Positions 17,708 to 25,917 of a stretch of DNA of 64,000 bases are shown piece after piece. Under the pieces are notes generated by a model that was not told where the DNA came from, ran no database searches, and saw only the letters and a list, made by a program, of their open reading frames with translations. Each line of letters opens with the position of its first letter. Position 1 is the first letter of the stretch. This stretch comes from Brevibacterium sp. (GTDB taxonomy: Bacteria; Actinomycetota; Actinomycetes; Actinomycetales; Brevibacteriaceae). A program made the position numbers and the translations under genes. Location: assembly GCF_031179145.1 (NCBI RefSeq), contig NZ_JAPSIB010000003.1, positions 186,001-250,000 on the forward strand, read 5' to 3'.

Positions 17708-17956
17708 TCAGGTCCAGCCGAGATCCTCCTTGACCTGATCCCACGGGATGTTGGGGCCCTCTTCTGCCATGGCGGCGTCGAAGGCGGCGACGTCGTCGGT
17801 TTCCTCGGCGGCGGAAACCAGGCGATCGTACTCGGAGGCACTGAGAACGACCGCCTGGCGTTCTCCTCGGCGTTCAATGACGACGGGTTCGGTCTGAGCG
17901 GTCTCGAGGACGGCCGCGAAGGACTTGCGCGCGTCGGAAGCGGTGATTGTCGACAT
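17708..17956 (-). CDS. Phd/YefM family antitoxin
   Basis: This 82-residue antitoxin has the Phd/YefM N-terminal DNA-binding domain (TITASDARKSFAAVLETAQ, then EPVVIERRGERQAVVLSASEYDRL). An acidic C-terminal tail (FDAAMAEEGPNIPWD) would wrap the toxin. It precedes the toxin gene. A perfect 12-bp palindrome lies 5 nt upstream of its start, where an autoregulatory site is expected. Confidence 0.88.
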   Translation of the reverse strand: MSTITASDARKSFAAVLETAQTEPVVIERRGERQAVVLSASEYDRLVSAAEETDDVAAFDAAMAEEGPNIPWDQVKEDLGWT

Positions 17957-17961
17957 GGTTC

Positions 17962-17973
17962 AATTGTACAATT
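17962..17973. promoter_or_regulatory. Palindromic operator candidate for the Phd antitoxin
   Basis: The sequence aattgtacaatt is a perfect 12-bp palindrome just upstream of the antitoxin ATG (minus strand). A second tgtaca-type core lies at 17986-17991. Phd/YefM proteins bind paired short palindromes of the TGTACA kind. This makes autoregulation likely. Confidence 0.55.
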
Positions 17974-18207
17974 CAAGGTCTGAAGTGTACATATGTTGGT
18001 TTTCGGGCTAACTGTCTAATCCTTGGGCTAAATCGCTCCGGATGAGTTGGCCAGGATTGGTCGGCCAACAGCGTGCCGGACACTTTAATGGTTTCCGCCT
18101 GCGCCGAGTCGATTTTGAACTAAGGCGGTTCTTCACCATAATGTCGGTCAAAAGACCCCGGCTGCTGCTTGAGAATTAATATAACGAGCAGCGTGACCCC
18201 CGAAGAG
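17974..18207. other. AT-richer gap between toxin-antitoxin pair and CRISPR array
   Basis: About 230 nt with no convincing gene. Base composition is clearly lower in GC than the flanking genes (for example ttaatataacg near 18180). The array repeats nearest to it are degenerate, so this is the distal (trailer) side of the array. It may hold the antitoxin promoter. Confidence 0.6.
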
Positions 18208-20808
18208 GGCCTACCTCCGCCTGCGCGGAGCGGATCTCCTCGCAGACGATGAGGACGGTCTGGGTGGGGGCTTACCCCCGCGTGCGCGGAGCCGATGAGC
18301 GTCTGGTCGAATCCGAGGATGTGGCGGGCGGGCCTACCTCCGCGTGCGCGGAGCGGATGCCGAAACCCTCGTCGAGGGCGCGAAGGGCTACGGCCTACCC
18401 CCGCGTGCGCGGAGCGGATACCCCAGTCATAGTGGTGTGCGCTTCCCCCGATCCCGAGCGGGCCTACCCCCGTGTGCGCGGAGCGGATTTCGGCGCCGTC
18501 ATCGACTCGTCCAGGATCGCGGGCCTACCCCCGCGTGCGCGGAGCGGATGTTTCGTGTGTGTCGACGGCGAGCTGCCAATGGGGCCTACCCCCGTGTGCG
18601 CGGAGCGGATGCCCGGTCCCTCACCTTAACGGGCAACGCCAGCGGCCTACCCCCGCGTGCGCAGAGCGGATCTCAACGACACCCTGACGTGGAACACCGG
18701 CCGGGGCCTACCCCCGCGTGCGCGGAGCGGATAGCACATCACGCACATCACCAAGACGATACAGCGGCCTACCCCCGCGTGCGCGGAGCGGATAGACCGA
18801 TGCCCCGGCGCCGTTCAGGATCAAGGGGCCTACCCCCGCATGCGCGGAGCGGATTACGTGACCGTCAACAGTGGCAGGTCGATGCCGGGCCTACCTCCGC
18901 GTGCGCAGAGCGGATCTCAACGACACCCTGACGTGGAACACCGGCCGGGGCCTACCCCCGCGTGCGCGGAGCGGATCGTGCTCGTGTGCGATCACGCTGG
19001 ATCGGGAGCGGGCCTACCCCCGCGTGCGCGGAGCGAATAGCACATCACGAACATCACCAAGACGATAAAGCGGCCTACCTCCGCGTGCGCGGATCGGATA
19101 GCTGCACCGCCGATGGCGACTGGCTGTTCCAGGGCTTACCCCCGCGTGCGCGGAGCGGATGATGTCCGTCCAGTCGGAGGGGCCGGCGCCATGGGCCTAC
19201 CCCCGCGTGCGCGGAGCGGATTGCTCTTGGCCTCAGCCAGCAGCTCCTTCAACGGGCCTACCCCGCGTGCGCGGAGCGGATGCGTGCGCCCACCCACCCG
19301 GTGCCCAGGCGGGGGGCCTACCCCCCCGTGTGCGCGGAGCGGATGAGAAGGGATACCCCGTCCCCTACGCTGGGACGGGCCTACCCCCGCGTGCGCGGAG
19401 CGGATTCGCTTCAGTCTGTCATCTCAGCGCCGGGTTCGGGCCTACCCCCGCGTGCGCGGAGCGGATTCGCCAACGCCGACCTGTCGTTCGTGGCGAAGGG
19501 GCCTACCCCCGCGTGCGCGGAGCGGATGTGACACCGGAAGTTCTCGAGGACCGGCTGCGGGGCCTACCCCCGCGTGCGCGGAGCGGATAAGGTCGAACTC
19601 CTCGATCAGTGCCTTGCAGAGGGCCTACCCCCGCGTGCGCGGAGCGGATCCCAGGTTGAGCTCACGCAGCAGCTGCTCCACCGGCCTACCCCCGCGTGCG
19701 CGGAGCGGATAGGTTGTGCTCCCACCGCATCTGAGACGTGGACGGCCTACCCCCGCGTGCGCGGAGCGGATCTCGACTCCCCTCGAGGACTTGTCCCAGG
19801 CATCGGCCTACCCCCGCGTGCGCGGAGCGGATTTCGGCTGCGCTCATGCCGTAGTCGTCCACGGAGGCCTACCCCCGCGTGCGCGGAGCGGATACCGACA
19901 TCCTCGACGGCACGCATGAAGCCACGGGCCTACCCCCGCGTGCGCGGAGCGGATCCTACGGCGCGGAACTCGGCGGACTCACAGCGAGGCCTACCCCCGC
20001 GTGCGCGGAGCGGATTTGAGCTCACAGGACACCGCCCTGCGGCCGTGCGGCCTACCCCCGCGTGCGCGGAGCGGATTCAGAACATCGCGCTCACGCCGGA
20101 CACTTCGCCGGCCTACCCCCGCGTGCGCGGAGCGGATTGTGGATGCGGTGCGGTCCTGCTGCTTCCACCGGGCCTACCCCCGCGTGCGCGGAGCGGATCT
20201 TGCGCCTCCTGGCCGTCTCGAGCAGGCCGAGGGCCTACCCCCGCGTGCGCGGAGCGGATACGAACCGGGCCACAATGTCAGAAACTTCGCGGGGCCTACC
20301 CCCGCGTGCGCGGAGCGGATAAATCAGACATGCCAACATGCCCGTGCGTGGCCGGCCTACCCCCGCGTGCGCGGAGCGGATCGTGGAGACCACACACTCC
20401 CCGACCGTCATCGCGGCCTACCCCCGCGTGCGCGGAGCGGATCTAGTCGCAGATCCCATTTCCGCATTCACGGGCGGCCTACCCCCGCGTGCGCGGAGCG
20501 GATCTAGTGGTGCGACCGCCGCGCACGCTGCGGCAGGGCCTACCCCCGCGTGCGCGGAGCGGATGTCAGCGGTCGCGCTCAGGTACGGAAGAAAACCGGC
20601 CTACCCCCGCGTGCGCGGAGCGGATTCCGCAGACTCGGCAAGTTCTGCGTGCACGGCGGGCCTACCCCCGCGTGCGCGGAGCGGATAAGCTCGAGAACAT
20701 CGACACCGGTGAAGCGTTGGGCCTACCCCCGCGTGCGCGGAGCGGATCCTGACAACCAGTCCGGGGCGTTCACGATCAGGGGCCTACCCCCGCGTGCGCG
20801 GAGCGGAT
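18208..20808 (-). CRISPR. CRISPR array, 43 repeats and 42 spacers, type I-E-like repeat
   Basis: On the plus strand the repeat core is 28 nt, starting ggcctaccccc and ending gcgcggagcggat. The period is 61 nt almost throughout. On the minus strand it matches type I-E repeats: ATCCG, then a hairpin CTCCGC-GCAC-GCGGGG, then GTAGGCC. The base next to GGCC is nearly always C or G, so the functional repeat is probably 29 nt with 32-nt spacers. Repeats at the low-coordinate end are degenerate (R1, R2, R3, R14, R15), so the high-coordinate end beside cas3 is the leader side and crRNAs are read from the minus strand, like the cas genes. Irregular units: a 41-nt spacer at 18420-18460, a 27-nt repeat at 19255 and a 30-nt repeat at 19315. 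Confidence 0.97.
18644..19071 (-). repeat. Duplicated spacer segment inside the CRISPR array
   Basis: The 33-nt spacer-length stretch at 18672-18704 is identical to that at 18916-18948. Both lie next to repeats (R8, R12) sharing the same rare variant gcagagcgg. The stretches at 18733-18765 and 19039-19071 differ at only two bases. This points to a segmental duplication within the array. Confidence 0.9.
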
Positions 20809-20848
20809 ACTTCCTGACCTGTAGCGTTACTCGCAAGGGGGTCCGTTT
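20809..20848 (-). other. Only 40 nt between cas3 stop and first CRISPR repeat
   Basis: The cas3 stop codon is at 20849-20851 and the leader-side repeat ends at 20808. The 40-nt gap has no visible promoter and no T-run terminator. A usual CRISPR leader of 60 nt or more cannot fit, so the leader must overlap the cas3 3' end or the array is read through from the cas operon. Confidence 0.75.
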
Positions 20849-23800
20849 TCATTCGGTTTGACGTCGATGCTGCACCCCACCTCTCCAGATCGATTCGTAC
20901 TTTGTGGGCTTTTGATGACGCGCCATATAAACCCATTGCAGACCAACGCCCGCCCAGTCCCAGTTGACTCGTCCTCGACCTATGAATGTCAGTGCCTGGA
21001 GCTCGTGGAAAGTCAGAGCCTCGGTGGGCATTGGCAGGATGAGTTCTCTGGTTCGGTCGCTGACTCCAATACCTCTGACTGGGCCAGCACCTATTTTTGC
21101 GATGCCGTAGAGAACGAGGGGAGCGAGTGCCGATCGAGTCTGGCGGGTCATGACGTCACCGAGGCCATTCACCACGGGGCTCTCCGCTAAACTTCGATCC
21201 ATTCCGCCATCACAAGGATTATTGCCAAACCCAGCAGTCATGGTAGTCAACGTCAGGTATGCTTCCTCGGCGGATCCTTCACGTCTCTTCTCAGAGATCC
21301 GGTCGATTGCGATCTTCGGATACGAGGCATTGTTAGCGATTGGCACCAGAGGCATGACGACCTTTTCGCCCTCCGATGCCACGAGATCATTACCGAGAGT
21401 GAGGACGATCTCGTTTTCAGCGGCTTCCGATTCGGACAAGAGGCCCCGCAGGTTTCTCGCGGGATGAAGCTTCTGACTCTTGACTCCCAGGCTGCGACCG
21501 GTCGTATGCAGACCCAACAGCTTCTCCGCTTCGTCCCACTGAGGATCGGAGTGTATTCGGTCGACGAGTTCGGCCACGGGCACAGCGGAGCGAAGCACCG
21601 GTACGACCGGCAAGGCGTACTGGCTCGCATACAGGGTAGACCAATGGAGCCTTGCGTAAGGGTCATCTTCCTGCGTCGCGGCCAAGAGTCCGACTGCTGC
21701 GAACCAGCCGGTCAACGGATGGGTATGCAGCCCTGTCAGCGCTGTAGTCGTGGGCTCAGCCAGCAATTCAGGCACCTGGTTCTTGACCTGAGACCGCGAT
21801 TCGTTCGTCTTGGCAGTGAATGCCTCAGGTGCCTCAAAACCGTTGCTCGGTCGCGCGGAAGCACGCCAATCGGCCAAGCGTAAGATCGCTTCCAAGTAAG
21901 CCAGTCCCCATACGCCATACAGCCGATTGAGTTCGGCGAACTCGTCAGCATGTTCAAGTGCCCCTGGGTATATAGGTTCGTCCGGTGGAACAACGCGCCG
22001 AATCGGTCGAAGCACGGGCCGGAACCACCCGTGGTGGGAACCGACCAGGTGCCGTTCGAGGAGAGGCAGATTCGCCATCATCACGGACTCAGCTTCGTGC
22101 CGCCATCCATCCTCGATTCCCACCAGACGCAGACGACGCAATTCCTCTGCACGGGACAGCCTCCGTCCCGATTTGGCCAGGACCACTGCACTCGAGCTCC
22201 CTTCGAAGGCACCAAGGTGCAGCTGGAACTCTCGACGGCGTTTGCCCTCGTCGTGGTGTAGCGCCGCGGTTGCCACTGAGCCGACGAGACCGGACTCAAG
22301 TCCGACGTTGCGGGCATCGGCGCTCGCCCACGACGCCGTCTGACGCTGGTGGGCAACGAGTTCGTGCGAATTCTGCACTTCGATTCTGCGCGCGCTCTGA
22401 ATCCGAACGACAACAACTGACGGATGACAGGTTAACACTGTGACCTGTCGAACTTGCTCGCGATCGGAGGCACCCTTCTGCGCCAGTGCCTCCGCAAAGT
22501 CACTTGCCGCTTCGATCAGCAATGAGACATCGAGATCGTCCACCGGTATGCCACCTTCTGATTTCCTCTTGAGGACAGAGAATTCAGCGCGAAGTGGAGA
22601 GACATCGAAATCGTCGGTAAGTACCTCCAGTTGATCGAGGGATGACGGGCTCAGGACGAGGTCAACTTTGGTTGGCAGTCGGCTCCTTCCCATGTGGGAA
22701 ATCGCCTTGACGGCAACAGATATCGAGATATCCAGGTTGGAACCCTCATCGGTCCGATTTCCTGTCCAGCCGAGTACCTTGTCGTAGCCACCAAGTGCAG
22801 GCTTCATCACCACACGTACTGCTGTAACAACGTCACGAATCGACCGGGGGATCTCCCAGGTCTCGCTTGAACTTCTCCATGTCCGGAATTGGTCAAGTGC
22901 GAATGGCAGTGGACCCGATTCTCGACCGATTTCCACATCGCCAACCCCATCGTGCATGGTCGCCGTCGCTTTGGCTTTACCCTGCAAGAAGAGTGCCAGT
23001 GCGCTGCGTGGAACGGCAACGACTTCCATCGGATCAATCCGAGGAGCATCTGTGCGGGAATCGAAGACGTCGAGTCGTTCCCGCCAGGCAATGGACACCT
23101 CGTTGGCGATGGGCGCGTCGGGGCCGGTGATGAGTGCATCGATGGGGACGTCTGGCTCGGGAATCGGACGAGTTTGGGCCAGAATGGGAAGCATCGCCGA
23201 GGTGAGCGTGCCGATGCGATTCTGATTGCCGACCAACTCTTCATGATCAATGTCGGGTCGCGCCCTGAGTTCTCTCAGTCCTGTGAAGCCGAGATCGATG
23301 AGGCCGTCATCCGATTCTTCGTCAAGTTTGCGCATGAGTCGAGTAGCCGCAAGAATGCGTTCTTCGCCGTACACTGCGTTTGTGGCCTTGCGTGAAGCAG
23401 GAGAATCGGTGTTTTCGTCCCAGCCTGCGATGACGGTGGCCGTGCCGTGATCGGAGTGGCCGTCTCGATTGAGTCGTCCCAGCCTCTGCACGAGAGCGTC
23501 CCACGGGCACACTTCAGTGATGAGTGCATCGAAGCTGATATCGACACCGACCTCGAGAGTCTGCGTGGCGACCACGATCCCCACATTCGGTAGAATGGGT
23601 TTGTCGTGAGGTCTGAAGCGCGAAGTGAGCAGAGTGACAGGCGCGTCCTCGTTTGCTGACTTGCTCAGTTTGCGATGGATCGCTTGTGCCATTCCGACAG
23701 TGTTGGTGAAGACCACTATGCGCTCTGCACCGGACCGTCGTGCTTCTTGGGTCGCAGCCACCATCAGCTTCTCGACGTTGGCATCGGTGTCACCGGACCA

Positions 23801-24601
23801 GTCGATGCGGGCAATGCGTTGCGTCTCGAGCCGTCTTCGTGCTGCTTCTGCTGTTTCCCGACAGGGGTCCAACGACAGAATGGTACCGCCGAGGTCGGTC
23901 AGCTTCGTATCGACAGTGGCCCCCAACAGGGAGGTCTGTGACTGGGGCACGCCGAGGTCTCGAATGGCCCGGGCCTGCAGCCGCTCCGTGGCAAGGATGG
24001 TGTGAACACTCTGCGCCGAGAGATGGGGTTCGTCGAACAGCACGAGTCGGTCAATGGCGCAGAGGCCGGCTGCGATGGAACGGACACCCGGGTTCACCCC
24101 GTAACCGCGTAGAAGCAGTCGAGAGACGAATTGATGACTGGAGAGCGACACAATGGAGCAACCTGCGGCGCGCAGCCATCTGCGGTCATCCGCACTGTCT
24201 CCATGAATGCTGTCGGTGACCAGTGCGAAGTCGTCCCCCGGGCCGAGGAGTGAGCCAAGAGCATCGCGGACAGTCCGCAGAGGGCCCTCTGGTGCCAAAT
24301 TGATCTGTTCCGCGATGTGCTCGGCATATTCTGCGGTCGAGTCGATGATGGTGCGGCGATCGACGACATGGAAGATGCGTTGGGGTGCTGTTCGCGGTAC
24401 TCCTTCATGGCATTGTCTGGCGAGTTCGTAAACGGCATTGGCAATCGTAGCTGTCTTGCCGAGCCCGGTGGGCACGTCGATATGCCAAGGCCAGGTTCCG
24501 TGCACCGCAAGTTTGGTGGCCAGGTCCTTCTGCCATTCGTAGGGCTCGTTGCCGTCATGCAGGGCAGCAAAGAATAATGTGAAGGTCGGGTAGCCGGTCA
24601 T
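20849..24601 (-). CDS. cas3: Type I-G (I-U) Cas3 helicase-nuclease with extra C-terminal large-subunit-like domain
   Basis: This 1250-residue protein unwinds and degrades DNA marked by Cascade. Helicase motifs come first: Walker A GLGKT (46-50), DEPH (190-193), GAT (228-230), TQTLEVGVD (346-354) and QRLGRLNR (372-379). The HD nuclease follows the helicase, as in type I-G: H751 (VAHQRQTASWA), H783-D784 (LHHDEGK), RHE (834-836), SHHG (855-858) and D911 (RLADW). After a linker, about residues 945-1250 start with HPLTGWFAAVGLL, then HW. This resembles the opening of Csx17/Csb3 large subunits and exceeds the usual I-G Cas3 length by about 300 residues. The fusion reading is an inference. ATG 24601 overlaps the csb2 stop by 4 nt. 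GC is lower than in the flanks. Confidence 0.9.
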   Translation of the reverse strand: MTGYPTFTLFFAALHDGNEPYEWQKDLATKLAVHGTWPWHIDVPTGLGKTATIANAVYELARQCHEGVPRTAPQRIFHVVDRRTIIDSTAEYAEHIAEQINLAPEGPLRTVRDALGSLLGPGDDFALVTDSIHGDSADDRRWLRAAGCSIVSLSSHQFVSRLLLRGYGVNPGVRSIAAGLCAIDRLVLFDEPHLSAQSVHTILATERLQARAIRDLGVPQSQTSLLGATVDTKLTDLGGTILSLDPCRETAEAARRRLETQRIARIDWSGDTDANVEKLMVAATQEARRSGAERIVVFTNTVGMAQAIHRKLSKSANEDAPVTLLTSRFRPHDKPILPNVGIVVATQTLEVGVDISFDALITEVCPWDALVQRLGRLNRDGHSDHGTATVIAGWDENTDSPASRKATNAVYGEERILAATRLMRKLDEESDDGLIDLGFTGLRELRARPDIDHEELVGNQNRIGTLTSAMLPILAQTRPIPEPDVPIDALITGPDAPIANEVSIAWRERLDVFDSRTDAPRIDPMEVVAVPRSALALFLQGKAKATATMHDGVGDVEIGRESGPLPFALDQFRTWRSSSETWEIPRSIRDVVTAVRVVMKPALGGYDKVLGWTGNRTDEGSNLDISISVAVKAISHMGRSRLPTKVDLVLSPSSLDQLEVLTDDFDVSPLRAEFSVLKRKSEGGIPVDDLDVSLLIEAASDFAEALAQKGASDREQVRQVTVLTCHPSVVVVRIQSARRIEVQNSHELVAHQRQTASWASADARNVGLESGLVGSVATAALHHDEGKRRREFQLHLGAFEGSSSAVVLAKSGRRLSRAEELRRLRLVGIEDGWRHEAESVMMANLPLLERHLVGSHHGWFRPVLRPIRRVVPPDEPIYPGALEHADEFAELNRLYGVWGLAYLEAILRLADWRASARPSNGFEAPEAFTAKTNESRSQVKNQVPELLAEPTTTALTGLHTHPLTGWFAAVGLLAATQEDDPYARLHWSTLYASQYALPVVPVLRSAVPVAELVDRIHSDPQWDEAEKLLGLHTTGRSLGVKSQKLHPARNLRGLLSESEAAENEIVLTLGNDLVASEGEKVVMPLVPIANNASYPKIAIDRISEKRREGSAEEAYLTLTTMTAGFGNNPCDGGMDRSLAESPVVNGLGDVMTRQTRSALAPLVLYGIAKIGAGPVRGIGVSDRTRELILPMPTEALTFHELQALTFIGRGRVNWDWAGVGLQWVYMARHQKPTKYESIWRGGVQHRRQTE

Positions 24602-25917
24602 CGGTTCTCCTTGTGCGGCAGAAACATGCCGAATCCATGATCGGTCGAGGCTCCCAGAGCCAGTGGACCTTCAACCGGGCCGTCGAATTCGATCTCGAGC
24701 CACCATTGGGCGAGACCGTCGGAGTAGGCAGAACTCGGCCAACGGTGCTCGCCACGACGGTGCGGTTCAGAGTGCGCCTCGGTGATCGTCACGCCGGTGC
24801 CGAAGTGTTCCTGAGTCTCCTGACAGAGGTTATAGGAGAGAACTCGAATATCTGGGAAACCTCGGAGCGGCGTGGTGGATGTCCAGCGAATGGCAGATCG
24901 AGTCCACGTGCTTGGATCGAGCGTTCGCACGGCCCCAGAGGTAACGGCTGCGCGATCGTAAACGCATCTATTGATCACCGCGTTGACGGCGGCAAGCGGA
25001 GGTGGGACCTCCGCGATTTCGAGTGGGAGCAGTCCGATTCCAGCCAACCGCCCATCGCTCTGCGGATGAAGGCTTGCGGTCAGAGGCAGCGCCCGCCACT
25101 GAGGTGGCAGCACCTCGGCGATTTCCCGCATCAGAGCCGGCGCCCTCGGTTGGGGTACAGATGTAGGCAGTTCGAGGACATGCATCCGCTCCTGCCGAGG
25201 GACCGCTCGGGAGTAGCTCAGTGGCTGAGTGTACGCATCAGGCGGCAAGGTCGGCAGAACATTGATCGACCCATCCTCGGAGAATCGGCGACGATGATTC
25301 TCGTCCATCCAGGCGATGGTGTTCGGTTGCCATCCGAGCAGATGGCCCATGGGGCGTTTGCTGGGATGCCATGCAATGAGGTGTCTGGATGCAGCATACG
25401 TATCGTCAATGCTGAGTACGTTGAGCATCGCTGGATCGTTCGAGCGCCCGAAATACGGCACCAGCCGAGCGGCGGCATCAAGCGCTTCGATGTGCTCGGG
25501 TTCTAGTTCGATTTCGATGCGAAATTCAAGACGTCGTCCGGCTAACGCCACGGCGCCTTGAGGTTTGGCGACACGGTTGTGCGAGTCCATGCCGAAGTGT
25601 TCGAGACCCAGGTACTCGACGGCGGTCTCACCATGTGTGGCTGACAAGCGAGATGGCAGCCAAGTGCGGTCGGTGTAGGTGTCGGGAATCGCGAGATCAC
25701 GATGATCGGATGTGTGGATGATCGGCGGCGGTGCAGCGACCAGACGGTTCAGGGCATCATGGGCACGCCGAGCCGTGTCGCTGGATTCCAACGAGTGTGC
25801 TCCCTGCTTGAGCGCGCCGAGGAGACGGATGGGCGAGGGCGGCCACTGCACCTCGCCAGTGCGTCCATGCCCGTGGAATGTCGGACGGAACAGGGTCACC
25901 GTGACGAGGAGTGACAT
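24598..25917 (-). CDS. csb2: Csb2 (GSU0054 family, Cas5 or Cas5-Cas6-type Cascade subunit)
   Basis: This 439-residue protein is the type I-G Cas5-like subunit. It opens with the family pattern SLLVTVTLFRPTFHG...EWPPSPIRLLGAL (here QWPPSPIRLLGAL). A central AARLVPYFGRSNDP matches the 'YlGRaes' motif. The C-terminal glycine-rich end ALGASTDHGFGMF matches the RAMP-type loop. In type I-G this protein is a Cas5-Cas6 fusion; whether the Cas6 half is still catalytic is unclear, and a separate Cas6e gene is present here. ATG 25917 is chosen because it shares one base with the csb1 stop and fits the family; upstream in-frame residues overlap csb1 and are basic filler. Confidence 0.88.
   Translation of the reverse strand: MSLLVTVTLFRPTFHGHGRTGEVQWPPSPIRLLGALKQGAHSLESSDTARRAHDALNRLVAAPPPIIHTSDHRDLAIPDTYTDRTWLPSRLSATHGETAVEYLGLEHFGMDSHNRVAKPQGAVALAGRRLEFRIEIELEPEHIEALDAAARLVPYFGRSNDPAMLNVLSIDDTYAASRHLIAWHPSKRPMGHLLGWQPNTIAWMDENHRRRFSEDGSINVLPTLPPDAYTQPLSYSRAVPRQERMHVLELPTSVPQPRAPALMREIAEVLPPQWRALPLTASLHPQSDGRLAGIGLLPLEIAEVPPPLAAVNAVINRCVYDRAAVTSGAVRTLDPSTWTRSAIRWTSTTPLRGFPDIRVLSYNLCQETQEHFGTGVTITEAHSEPHRRGEHRWPSSAYSDGLAQWWLEIEFDGPVEGPLALGASTDHGFGMFLPHKENR

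Noticed and set aside
18249..20861. Overlapping plus-strand reading frames with repeated AYPRVRGAD and GLPPRARSG peptides
   Set aside because: They are translations of the CRISPR repeats. The 61-nt period shifts the frame each unit, and the peptides alternate accordingly. They are not proteins.
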